Shown piece after piece: positions 47,116-55,776 of a DNA stretch of 64,000 bases. Made by a program: the position numbers and the translations under genes. Every line of letters begins with the position of its first letter. Within the stretch, counting starts at the first letter, position 1. A model generated the notes under the pieces. The model was not told the origin of the DNA and made no database searches. It saw nothing but the letters and a program-made list of their open reading frames with translations. Origin of the DNA: Nostoc sp. UCD121 (GTDB lineage Bacteria > Cyanobacteriota > Cyanobacteriia > Cyanobacteriales > Nostocaceae); contig NZ_JACKZS010000002.1 of NCBI RefSeq assembly GCF_014222285.1, forward strand, positions 54,720-118,719, read 5' to 3'.

Positions 47116-47739
47116 ATGGAAATTAAGCCAACTGACCCATCGCTAGCACTCATGGATATTCCCCCTGGCTATCTCAACATTATGGGTTATGTTGATCAGT
47201 CAGAAGTTAATGGCCCTGGTTGTCGCGCAGTCGTCTGGGTACAAGGTTGTCTCCGTGAGTGTCCTGGCTGCTTTAATACTAACTCCTGGTCTTTTGAGGC
47301 TAACCAATTGATTGCTGTTGATACCCTTGCTGAAAATATTCTCAGCAATCCCCGCAACACAGGTGTAACTTTTTCTGGTGGAGAACCCTTTTGGCAAGCA
47401 ACTGCATTGGCATCTTTAGCGCGTAAGGTAAAAGCTGCTGGGTTAAATGTAATGTCTTTTTCTGGGTTCACTCTCAAGCAACTACAGTCTCAATCTGCGC
47501 CGCCAGGTTCTCAAGAATTGTTAGAACAACTTGATATCTTGATTGACGGGCCTTTTGTCCAATCTCTGGCAATTAATTCTCCTAACTCTCCAGTTTCTTC
47601 TAGTAATCAACGGGTTCGTGTGTTAAATCCGGCTTTCCAAGACCAGATTACTTGGGCTAGCGATCAGATAGAAGTCCACATTCTCAAAGATGGTGGGCGC
47701 ATTGTCACTGGCTATCAAGGTGGGCTGGAATTAAGTTAG
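47116..47739 (+). CDS. radical SAM activating protein, NrdG-like
   Basis: The ATG at 47116, with AAAAAGGAG upstream, gives 207 residues. The radical SAM cluster motif is CLRECPGC (Cys45, Cys49, Cys52), set in GCRAVVWVQGCLRECPGCFN. The VTFSGGEPFWQATALASLARK segment and the DGPFVQ motif are those of class III ribonucleotide reductase activases (NrdG). No nrdD reductase lies here, so the partner is elsewhere or the enzyme activates another glycyl-radical protein. The codons further upstream to 47002 run through repeat DNA and are not coding. Confidence 0.85.
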   Translation: MEIKPTDPSLALMDIPPGYLNIMGYVDQSEVNGPGCRAVVWVQGCLRECPGCFNTNSWSFEANQLIAVDTLAENILSNPRNTGVTFSGGEPFWQATALASLARKVKAAGLNVMSFSGFTLKQLQSQSAPPGSQELLEQLDILIDGPFVQSLAINSPNSPVSSSNQRVRVLNPAFQDQITWASDQIEVHILKDGGRIVTGYQGGLELS

Positions 47740-47808
47740 GGAATGGGGAATGGGGAATGAAAAGTTAAATAGATTCCAATACTTCTCGGTTAGCGCAATT
47801 AGTCGTTG

Positions 47809-47895
47809 CAGATCCCCCAACCCCCCTTAAAAAGGGGGGCTTATAACCCTCTTTTACCCCCTTTTTAAGGGGGTCGCCGTAGGCGGGGGGATCTG
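47809..47895. repeat. palindromic miniature element
   Basis: Outer arms CAGATCCCCC and GGGGGATCTG enclose two inner hairpins, CCCCCCTT.AAGGGGGG type (47821-47839) and ACCCCCTT/AAGGGGGT (47856-47874). Related CCTCCTTAAAAAGGAGG sequence occurs at 60067. Confidence 0.75.
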
Positions 47896-47943
47896 AATTT
47901 AGGACGGCTCAACCCAAATCCTAGAAGTATTGAAATAGATTCT

Positions 47944-48019
47944 ACCTTCTGAGGGTCAACGTTCACCTTTTGAGGGTCAAAGTTCACCTTCTGAGGCTCA
48001 ACGTCCACCTTCTGTTCTC
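47944..48019. repeat. 21-base tandem repeat, three and a half units
   Basis: Unit ACCTTCTGAGGGTCAACGTT plus C, repeated at 47944, 47965 and 47986 with one or two changes, plus a partial unit. On the minus strand the units would encode a heptapeptide (VNVDPQK), but no good gene there. Confidence 0.8.
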
Positions 48020-48075
48020 TTATCGAAGAGAAACTATATATAAATGCAGCTTTGTTTGAGACGGATTTATAGTTA

Positions 48076-49113
48076 ATGAAAATACTAGACCGGAATTTGG
48101 CTAAACCATTTAAGACAATTTTTACTGAACACCGCATCCTTTGGGCTGTTTTACTCCTGAGTGCAGCACTGGTGGTAACGCTAGCGCTATCACTTTCTCA
48201 AGGAGCAGTACCTTTAAGTATGTCGGAATTTTGGCAAGCCATACTCCACAAAGGCGATCCGATTAAACAGACAATTCTTTGGGATTTACGTCTCCCGCGC
48301 ATTACGGCTGCTCTCATTGTTGGCGCGGCTTTGGGAATGTCAGGAGCATTACTGCAAGGGATGTTACGCAATAGTCTTGCTGATCCATTTATTTTGGGCA
48401 TTTCTGCGGGTGCTGGATTAGTAGTGATTGTGATGATTGTGTGGCAAATATTCCCGATCGCAATTCCTTTAGCTGCGTGGATGGGGGCAATTTTGACTTC
48501 TGCGATCGTTATTTTACTCGGTCGCGCGGGGTCGGGAATTTCGGTTGAAAGGTTAATTTTAGGCGGTGTGGCGGTGAGTTCTTTATTTGGTGCTGTACAA
48601 AGTACATTGCTGCTTTTAGCTGAAGATGGTCAAATTCAAATTGCGCTCAGTTGGCTGGTTGGTAGTCTCAATGGACGGGGTTGGCAAGAAATCTCGACGG
48701 CTGGCCCGTATATCATCGTTGCATTGATTGGTGGATGCTTACTGGCGCGATCGGTAAATGTGCTGGCTTTGGGAGATGATTTGGCTGTGGGTTTGGGGGT
48801 TTCGTTGACGCGATCGCGCTTGTTAATTGGTGGTGTCGCCACTCTCTTAGCCGCAGGTGCAGTCAGCATCAGTGGTTTGATTGGATTTGTTGGTCTTGTT
48901 GTCCCCCACGGTGTCCGCCTCATTGTTGGTACAGATCATCGCTTTGTTTTACCACTTTCCGCCCTTGCAGGTGCATGGTTACTGACTTTTGCAGATTTAC
49001 TCTCTAGATTAGGAGCAGTAGAACTACCAGTAGGTTCTGTCACTGCGTTGCTGGGTTCACCCCTATTTATCTGGTTACTTTATCGTCGTTCTGCCGGGTT
49101 TAATAAATTTTGA
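48076..49113 (+). CDS. FecCD-family iron-siderophore/cobalamin ABC transporter permease
   Basis: The 345-residue protein has about ten membrane helices and the FecCD signature segments WDLRLPRITAALIVGAALGM, SGALLQGMLRNSLADPFILGISAGAG and GLIGFVGLVVPHGVRLIVGTDHR. It imports iron complexes or cobalamin together with an ATPase and a binding protein, neither of which is in the window. The upstream region carries repeats. The start is the ATG at 48076, without a strong ribosome site. Confidence 0.92.
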   Translation: MKILDRNLAKPFKTIFTEHRILWAVLLLSAALVVTLALSLSQGAVPLSMSEFWQAILHKGDPIKQTILWDLRLPRITAALIVGAALGMSGALLQGMLRNSLADPFILGISAGAGLVVIVMIVWQIFPIAIPLAAWMGAILTSAIVILLGRAGSGISVERLILGGVAVSSLFGAVQSTLLLLAEDGQIQIALSWLVGSLNGRGWQEISTAGPYIIVALIGGCLLARSVNVLALGDDLAVGLGVSLTRSRLLIGGVATLLAAGAVSISGLIGFVGLVVPHGVRLIVGTDHRFVLPLSALAGAWLLTFADLLSRLGAVELPVGSVTALLGSPLFIWLLYRRSAGFNKF

Positions 49114-49443
49114 GCTAATCTACTTATGATTAAAGCCAAAATTGTTTTTTACCTTCAGTTGAGACTATAAAATAATATCCTTTACGCCTCAGTGTATAAA
49201 AAACCTGCCAAATTGGCTGTATGAGTTTGGTTGTGTCTGGTAAAGTATTAAAAGTAAATTACTTGTGGGCTATATTTACCGAGCTTTACTATACTTTTAA
49301 AAGCATTTAACTAAGTCTGCTCATTTTGCTTTGCTAACGGAATAATAAAAGTTGCTGGTGTATTCACTACAACAGCAACAAGCAGAATAAGCAGTTTTGG
49401 TTTATTTACCTGGTCTATTTCAAAATAGACCAGGTATTTTTAT
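49114..49443. other. intergenic region with a long hairpin
   Basis: AT-rich, no coding frame. Contains the strong hairpin at 49408-49435 after an AT-rich stretch. Confidence 0.5.
49408..49435. terminator. long perfect hairpin, terminator-like
   Basis: Thirteen-base arms ACCTGGTCTATTT/AAATAGACCAGGT with a CA loop, then ATTTTTATTT on the plus strand and an AT-rich run on the minus strand. It ends close to the 3' end of the leftward SMR gene and may serve both directions. Confidence 0.75.
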
Positions 49444-49764
49444 TTACTCACTTGCATTTATACCAATTACCCCCATAATTATTAGGGCGATCGACAAAAG
49501 TTTGATAAATGTAGCAGATTCACGAAACCAAATAATACCAATGATTGCAATTAGGACAGTTCCCAACCCAGCCCAGACAGAATAAGCCACGCTTACTTCA
49601 AGTCTCTTGAGAGCAAGAGTTAAAAAACTAAAACAAAGTCCATAAAAAACAAATATTAATACTGAAGGGACTAATTTAGTAAATCCTTCTGATAACTTCA
49701 TGCAAGTTGTGCCTGAAACCTCAAAAAGTATTGCTGCGATGAGATAAATCCAACTTGTTGACAT
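49444..49764 (-). CDS. small multidrug resistance (SMR) exporter
   Basis: The 106-residue protein has four membrane helices with the SMR features: catalytic Glu15 in helix 1 (LIAAILFEVSGTTCMKLSEG), the GLxFxxLxLALKRLEVSVAYSVW helix 3 region and the GLGTVLIAIIG signature. It exports cationic drugs or compatible-solute-type cations with proton exchange, working as a dual-topology dimer. EmrE-like length is complete. It is read leftward. Confidence 0.92.
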   Translation of the reverse strand: MSTSWIYLIAAILFEVSGTTCMKLSEGFTKLVPSVLIFVFYGLCFSFLTLALKRLEVSVAYSVWAGLGTVLIAIIGIIWFRESATFIKLLSIALIIMGVIGINASE

Positions 49765-50278
49765 ATCTTTTGTGGGCGGTTTGTTATCAGTCTTTTATTA
49801 TCTCTATGAAAACAATAAAATACAACACTTTTAATTGATATTATTGATTAAGTAAATCTTCTAATACCAACTATTTGTTAAATTGCACAGAATAATCTGG
49901 TTCAAACTTGCGGCAAAATAACCTGATTCAGGAACAATTCAAAATGTATCGGGTATATTATTGTTCCTAATAAATATGTCTACTAATTCCGATGCCTGGC
50001 TTTTCAAATAAATGAAGTATTTATCTACCTAATATTAGCTTACAAGCACATTTTATCAATTATAAATTAGAGAATTATTAAATTCAAGTCTCTCTTGTCG
50101 AGTTTACCGAACCTCGTTAGTTCAGATTACCCTACATTTATTGTGGTTCGGTAATCATCATAAATCATGTGATAAAAACCGAATTTACACCACTTTTATT
50201 TTTAAATACTATGAAAAGCAAGGAAACAAATCCTCAATTAGTCGAACAGCAAACATACTGATTATACGAGGTAGAAAG
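49765..50278. other. 514-base region upstream of the small heat-shock gene
   Basis: No gene recognised. The inverted repeat at 50104-50154 is the only clear structure. ACGAGGTAGAAAG precedes the ATG at 50279. Confidence 0.5.
50104..50154. promoter_or_regulatory. inverted repeat upstream of hspA
   Basis: Ten-base arms TTACCGAACC/GGTTCGGTAA around 31 bases. It is not the CIRCE operator. Its place 125-175 bases before the start codon suits a protein operator or a leader hairpin. Confidence 0.5.
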
Positions 50279-50728
50279 ATGGCATTAGTACGTTTGAACC
50301 CCTGGCAAGAATTGAACACAATACAACGTCAAATCAATCGTTTATTTGATGAAGAAACTTTACCATCTGCATTTTTAGATAGAGGCTACGCTAGAGTTCC
50401 TGCTGCTGAGTTAAAAGAAACTGAAGATGCAATTCATCTAAAAGTAGAACTTCCGGGAATTGAAGCTAAAGACCTGGATTTGCAAGTTACAGAAAATGCT
50501 GTATACCTCAGTGGTGAGCGGAAGTCTGAAGCTAAATCTGAAGAGAAAGGTGTAATCAAAAGCGAATTCCACTACGGTAAATTCCAACGTGTAATTCCTT
50601 TACCTACTCGGATTCAAAATACTAACGTCAAGGCAGATTATAAAGATGGTATCTTGAACCTGACGCTACCCAAAGCTGAAGAAGAAAAGAACAAAGTCGT
50701 CAAAGTTAATCTAGCATCATCTGGCTAA
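50279..50728 (+). CDS. hspA: small heat-shock protein, Hsp20/alpha-crystallin family
   Basis: The ATG at 50279 after CGAGGT gives 149 residues. It begins MALVRLNPWQELNTIQRQIN, the class A type cyanobacterial Hsp16.6/HspA start, then an alpha-crystallin domain (residues ~42-140: VPAAELKETEDAIHLKVELPG, KSEFHYGKFQRVIPLPTRI, YKDGILNLTLPKAE). It holds unfolding proteins and membranes at heat or oxidative stress. The conserved GxLxxxLPK is present. A large hairpin follows. Confidence 0.95.
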   Translation: MALVRLNPWQELNTIQRQINRLFDEETLPSAFLDRGYARVPAAELKETEDAIHLKVELPGIEAKDLDLQVTENAVYLSGERKSEAKSEEKGVIKSEFHYGKFQRVIPLPTRIQNTNVKADYKDGILNLTLPKAEEEKNKVVKVNLASSG

Positions 50729-50767
50729 TTTCTGCTTTATATCTGCTAGCTATTTATTAAACTAAAT

Positions 50768-50801
50768 AAAAAGCGCTCTCCAAAAAGGGAGCGCTTTTTA
50801 A
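50768..50801 (+). terminator. rho-independent terminator
   Basis: Stem of about eight G/C pairs flanked by A and T runs: AAAAAGCGCTCTCC / GGGAGCGCTTTTT with a one-base bulge and AAAA loop. Confidence 0.8.
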
Positions 50802-50901
50802 TGTGACTAACTGAGGCTATATAGATTTATTAGGAAAGTGCAAAATTCTAAATCTTGTAGAGTGTGTTATCGCCAAGAGTACGACATTACATCAGATTTT
50901 A

Positions 50902-50931
50902 GGTGCGCTAGGACGAATGTTCTAACGCACC
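50902..50931. repeat. imperfect palindrome between hspA and petF
   Basis: GGTGCGCTAGGAC and GTTCTAACGCACC arms around GAAT. It is a typical dispersed hairpin of Nostoc genomes and lies where hspA and petF converge. Confidence 0.55.
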
Positions 50932-50969
50932 CTACAATATTTGCTCTTGATTAAATCTACATTTCTTAG

Positions 50970-51308
<339 letters not shown>

Positions 51309-51372
51309 CTACGGGTTTATGTGCTGCTAGTCTAGAGTTAAATGTGGTTGATTACTCTACATCCTGAAGCGC

Positions 51373-52227
51373 TTAGTGTGAATTGGAAGTGAGAGTAAAA
51401 AATTCTGCGATCGCTTCAGCAAATCCCTCAAATGAACTATAATCCCTAGACACGATGGAGACATTCACACCCAACTTTCGCGCATTGGCAGTTGTATAAG
51501 GGCCAAAACATGCAACAATGCAACCTTCATAGTCACTTTGCGAGTTGACCATTGTCAAAAAGCTTTCTACTTCTGCCGTGCTACTAAAGGCAATGACATC
51601 AATCATTCCTTGATGTATCAGGTTTAATTCAATACTATAGATACTTGTGTCTAAGCCCTGTGTAATATATGTGGGTACACGAGTGACTTCTATGCCCAAT
51701 TGCTGCAAATCCGTAATTAAATTGGGTACAACATCAGGCTCAGGCAAACCAACAACTTCTGGAGCAGGTATCAGCACTTTTTTGTCATAAATTTGCGGAA
51801 TTTTCGCTAATTCCGCCACAATCCCGGCTGGACTAGATTCTGTTGGAATTAAATCTACCTTGCCACAAAAAGACAATAGGCTTTCTGCATCTTTTCCCAA
51901 AGCACATAATTGACATTTTTCTACCACAGATACAGGAATATTTAAATCATTCATCCGGTGAAAAAATGCAGTGATGCCATTTCTACTTGTGAAGACAATC
52001 CAATCAAATTCAGCTATGTGGTTAAGAGCAGCATCTAACTTAGTATAGTTTGATAAATAGCAGGTTTCGATAGTAGGCATGAGAACAGGTAAACCACCTT
52101 GTTTGATAATTTGTTCACATAACCTATAAGCATAATTTCTCGGTGCTGTTACTAAAATTCTCTTGCCATATAGAGGTAACTCTCTAGATGGAGTGAGTTT
52201 GTTGAGTTGTTTTGATTGGGTGTGCAT
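51373..52227 (-). CDS. hemD: uroporphyrinogen-III synthase
   Basis: The 284-residue protein has the HemD fold of two alternating domains: ILVTAPRNYAYRLCEQIIKQ at the start, WIVFTSRNGITAFF, and IDVIAFSSTAEVESFL, ending with a CFGPYTTANARKLG segment. It converts hydroxymethylbilane to uroporphyrinogen III for heme, chlorophyll and bilin synthesis. A ~20-residue N-terminal extension (MHTQSKQLNKLTPSRELPLY) is longer than usual. Sequence identity in HemD is always low, so the call rests on the SRNG and fold pattern. Confidence 0.85.
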   Translation of the reverse strand: MHTQSKQLNKLTPSRELPLYGKRILVTAPRNYAYRLCEQIIKQGGLPVLMPTIETCYLSNYTKLDAALNHIAEFDWIVFTSRNGITAFFHRMNDLNIPVSVVEKCQLCALGKDAESLLSFCGKVDLIPTESSPAGIVAELAKIPQIYDKKVLIPAPEVVGLPEPDVVPNLITDLQQLGIEVTRVPTYITQGLDTSIYSIELNLIHQGMIDVIAFSSTAEVESFLTMVNSQSDYEGCIVACFGPYTTANARKLGVNVSIVSRDYSSFEGFAEAIAEFFTLTSNSH

Positions 52228-52322
52228 ATTTGTTTATCAATAAATGATATAAGCTCAACCTTATCCAAAATAAGCATTGGGATTTAGATGGGGTTGACAG
52301 CAACAGATAAATTTCTGACTTC

Positions 52323-55300
52323 TCACCGACATCCTCGACTGAGTAGCAACTTTCCATTAGTAAGTCGATAAAGCCCTTCTGCTTCGATAATAGGGTCGCC
52401 TTTTTTCCAAGCAGGTGATGTTGGTTCAATATTACGCACTTCACCAGTAGAATATACTGAAATTAATCCATTCCCTGGACTATTGCGTAAAGCGCCAGAA
52501 CCAGTAATGAAGAATGTACCACCTTGCTTGGAACTGCGTGAAATGCAACTATTGGCGATGAGTGCATTGGTGTCGATGACGTTTGGAGATGCTCCAGTGA
52601 AGTTGTTTTGAATAGAATTGGTATCAGGTGCGTTAATATTTGTTATGCCTGAAACGCCTAATTCGGAACTTGCAGTAATATCACTTTTTTCGGTTGGCTG
52701 TGGACGCGACTCGATACCAAAGATACCTTGCGAGTTGATTTGAACTTTTCCACCCGAACCAGTGTATGCATTAGCTTTAATATCGCTGTTTTCTTTGGGG
52801 ATGGCGACGATGAATTTAGAATTGATATTGATGTTACCGCCATCGCCACCAGCTTGGCTTCTCCCTGCGGTAGTTGAAATGAAAGCGCCATCGCGCAACA
52901 GCAATAAATCAGCGATATTGAGGTTTATGTCACCACCATTACCTGCGTTCGTTGAAGAAGCGATCGCACTGAGTTTACCAATAATTTTCAGAACATTAGC
53001 ATTAATTTTGATATTTCCAGCGTCACCCGTACCGAGGCTGCCAGAGATAATTTGAGCATCATCACGTATATCAAGATTATTGGTAGCGATATCTATATCA
53101 CCACCTTTACCATTAGCCCCTTCGTAAACTGATGATGTTATACCAGTGAATAACCCACCGTTTGAACCAATCAGGCTAATGTTATCAGCTTTTACTGTTA
53201 AATTACCCGCATTTCCATTTCCGAAAGTTGCTGATGATATCCCCGATTCTTCTTGTATATTTAATAGTTGAGTTTGGATGCTGATATTGCCTGCATTGCC
53301 TTTAGCTTCGTCGTCAACCTGAGTGATGATAGCACTACTTCCGCGTAAATTAATTTGCTCGGCATTAATCCCAATATTTCCCGCATTACCTTGATTGAAT
53401 GTGCTGGCAGAAATTTGCCCGTTATTGCTGAGGTTTAAGCGTTCTGTTGTCACATCAATACTGCCCCCAGAACCAATTCCCCCCGTTTGCACTTCGGCAA
53501 ATAAACCTGATGGTGCAAATGAACCATCTAGTCGTTCTCCACCAACCCCAGTAATATCAATAGAATCAGTAGCATGAACCACCAAATTACCCCCTTGTCC
53601 TCGTCCTGCTAACACTGAGGTTGATATGTTTCCCCCATTACTCAACCGCAACCGCTCTGTATCAATAGTTATTGTGCCGCCTCGGACATCGGCATTACTT
53701 CCAGTAACATCCGAAGATAAGTCACTCATATCAGAAATACCCCCGAGCCGAGACAGAAATTCTTGTCTTAGAGGATCAGACAAAAATTCTTCCGCAGCAG
53801 CTTGATCTAGTCCGGCCAAAAACTGTTCTTTAGGTACGAAAACAAATCCATCCAATTCTACATCTTTGGCGCGGATGGTAATATTCCCGGCATTACCACT
53901 GCTCCTAGTAGATGAGGTGTTTATATGTCCTCCTTGAGTTAGGGAGAGTTGAGGCGTTTCTATCGTTATATTGCCACCATTTCCTGAGCCAGTATAAGTA
54001 TTGCTTGATACATTGCTTTTGCCGCTAATTCTTACATATTCACTTGCTTTAATCAAAATGTTAGCCGCATTTGCGCTGCTATAAGTATTCGTTCTGATAT
54101 CACTCCCATCTTTGAGATTGAGTCGCTGGGTTTCAATGGTGATATCCCCTGCTGTTGCTTGAGTTGTACTTCCGAGTGGAAGAAAAATAAGTGTATATAT
54201 ATTACTTTGAGTCACCTCAACCGCATTTCGAGCCTGAATAGAAATAGAACCGACACTTCCACCATTAGATGCAAGTGCTGTTACTCCCCCCCCTAAGAAA
54301 TTATTTTGAACTCGCAAAGTGCCCGTTTCAATTTGTATATTTCCTGTTGAACCAGAGCCACGGCTGAATAGCCCTAAAGAGCCGTTATCAGTGATATTGA
54401 CTGCATCTGTAGTTCGCACAGTCAAGTTTCCGCCATTACCTGCACCGTTATTGTAAACCTGGATAAAGCCGCCATTGACGTTAACCGACTCCGTAGCATT
54501 TAAGGTGAGATTCCCTCCATTGCCTTTCCCATTGCTAGATGTAGAGATTCCAACAATATTTTCCGGTGTTCCATCTCCGGTAATTGTGATTTTTCCAGCA
54601 TTGATGGTGACATCACCACCCGCACCGATATCATCGCTGTCGGAAAAAATGGAACTGCTGCTAGCAAGATTTACTGCATCGCTGGCTTGAACTTGAATAT
54701 CACCACCCCTTGCTGCACCAAAAGTAGCGCTCACAATGCTAGAGTCATTGTCTAAATTCAATTGAGTCGCATCAACAACAATTGAGCCGCCATTGTTACC
54801 GTAAATAAACACATCGTTTAACCCAATCTCCCCCCCAAATAGTTCAATTGCACTATTTCCACTCGCAACGATGAAGCTTCCATTCGTTAAGTTGATGGGT
54901 GCGCGTCCGACATTTTCTGGTAGATTAAAACCCAATGAGGAGCCATTAACATTCAACCCAACGGTTGTATCTCCACTGACTGCTGCCAATTTCACTTGTC
55001 CATTTCGAGTAAACAAAAAACTACCATCTAAGGCAACCTCACCGCCCAGAAGTGCTAGGGTGCTACCAGAGCCAACATTCAACGCATTAACTGCTTGGTT
55101 AGTAATACTTCCGGGTTGGGAACCAAATTGCAAGCCAACTGGTACATTGATAGCCAATAACGGCGGTACTTGGGGATTTGTGGCGCTAAACTCTACGCCA
55201 TTGGGAAAGATTAAGCTATTTGCTGTTGTTCCCAAAAAAGAACCTTGTATATCTAAACTGGCATTTTTACCAAACACAATGCCATTAGGATTTAGCAAAA

Positions 55301-55637
55301 ACAAATTTGCATCACCTAATACACCTAATCTCCCGAAAATATTCGATGAGTTACTACCAGTAACGCGAGAAAATATATTTATTATCCCTTCTGGATTGGC
55401 GAAATAAACGCCTCGACTAACACCGACGTTAAAATCTTGAAAGCTGTGAAATAGATTAGTGCCACGAGCCGCACCGCCATCGATAATGTCATTATTTTGA
55501 TTAAAAGGAATGACTTGCGATCGCTCTTTCCCCAGGCTATTATCGGGAGTTAACTGAGCAAAAGTAGGATGAATAGAAACTGCGATCGCTCCCATCCACC
55601 CCAGCCATCCTGCGATGCTAAACCGCAAAATTTTCAT
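52323..55637 (-). CDS. two-partner secretion (filamentous hemagglutinin-like) exoprotein, copy B
   Basis: The 1104-residue protein has a signal peptide (residues 1-27, ending AVSIHPTFAQ), a TPS/haemagglutination-activity domain (about 30-200: VIPFNQNNDIIDGGAARGTN, SRGVYFANPEGI, FGRLGVLGDANLFLLNPNGI) and a long beta-helix of ~20 degenerate repeats such as GNAGNITIRAKDVEL and GSGGSIDVTTERLNL. It ends in a conserved cap: SCISRS, then PAWKKGDPIIEAEGLYRLTN and LLLSRGCR. Export needs a TpsB partner in the outer membrane, which is not present in the window. Copy A is at 55777. The tandem copies share a 307-base stretch of complete identity. Confidence 0.93.
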   Translation of the reverse strand: MKILRFSIAGWLGWMGAIAVSIHPTFAQLTPDNSLGKERSQVIPFNQNNDIIDGGAARGTNLFHSFQDFNVGVSRGVYFANPEGIINIFSRVTGSNSSNIFGRLGVLGDANLFLLNPNGIVFGKNASLDIQGSFLGTTANSLIFPNGVEFSATNPQVPPLLAINVPVGLQFGSQPGSITNQAVNALNVGSGSTLALLGGEVALDGSFLFTRNGQVKLAAVSGDTTVGLNVNGSSLGFNLPENVGRAPINLTNGSFIVASGNSAIELFGGEIGLNDVFIYGNNGGSIVVDATQLNLDNDSSIVSATFGAARGGDIQVQASDAVNLASSSSIFSDSDDIGAGGDVTINAGKITITGDGTPENIVGISTSSNGKGNGGNLTLNATESVNVNGGFIQVYNNGAGNGGNLTVRTTDAVNITDNGSLGLFSRGSGSTGNIQIETGTLRVQNNFLGGGVTALASNGGSVGSISIQARNAVEVTQSNIYTLIFLPLGSTTQATAGDITIETQRLNLKDGSDIRTNTYSSANAANILIKASEYVRISGKSNVSSNTYTGSGNGGNITIETPQLSLTQGGHINTSSTRSSGNAGNITIRAKDVELDGFVFVPKEQFLAGLDQAAAEEFLSDPLRQEFLSRLGGISDMSDLSSDVTGSNADVRGGTITIDTERLRLSNGGNISTSVLAGRGQGGNLVVHATDSIDITGVGGERLDGSFAPSGLFAEVQTGGIGSGGSIDVTTERLNLSNNGQISASTFNQGNAGNIGINAEQINLRGSSAIITQVDDEAKGNAGNISIQTQLLNIQEESGISSATFGNGNAGNLTVKADNISLIGSNGGLFTGITSSVYEGANGKGGDIDIATNNLDIRDDAQIISGSLGTGDAGNIKINANVLKIIGKLSAIASSTNAGNGGDINLNIADLLLLRDGAFISTTAGRSQAGGDGGNININSKFIVAIPKENSDIKANAYTGSGGKVQINSQGIFGIESRPQPTEKSDITASSELGVSGITNINAPDTNSIQNNFTGASPNVIDTNALIANSCISRSSKQGGTFFITGSGALRNSPGNGLISVYSTGEVRNIEPTSPAWKKGDPIIEAEGLYRLTNGKLLLSRGCR
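55271..55577. repeat. 307-base block identical to 58761-59067
   Basis: Base by base the two copies agree over the whole block, which encodes the N-terminal TPS region, while flanking parts carry numerous changes. Copy spacing is 3490 bases. Confidence 0.9.
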
Positions 55638-55665
55638 AATTTTTATTATTTCTGTAGGACTCCCC

Positions 55666-55698
55666 AGATCCCCGACTTCTTTAAGAAATCGGGGATCT
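55666..55698. repeat. hairpin upstream of copy B
   Basis: AGATCCCCGA and TCGGGGATCT arms around a T/A-rich loop. A sibling lies before copy A at 59167. It could fold in the 5' leader. Confidence 0.6.
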
Positions 55699-55776
55699 AA
55701 TCTAAATGAGCGGATCTAAATCATCATTTTCTATTTAGCGATCGCATGGTTTAAACTGGGTAAATATTTCTTCCCT

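Larger units (their letters stand above)
47740..48075. other. intergenic region with two repeat systems
   Basis: Holds a short GGGGAAT run (47741-47757), an 87-base palindromic element (47809-47895) and a 21-base tandem repeat (47944-48019). The FecCD promoter must lie within or next to these. Confidence 0.6.

Noticed and set aside
47865..48137. 90-codon leftward frame with VNVDPQK heptads
   Set aside because: It runs through the palindromic element and the tandem repeat and overlaps the FecCD start; it looks like repeat DNA that happens to be open.
54871..55407. 178-codon rightward frame opposite a TPS gene
   Set aside because: Shadow of the leftward exoprotein; a matching shadow occurs opposite the other copy, as expected from duplication.
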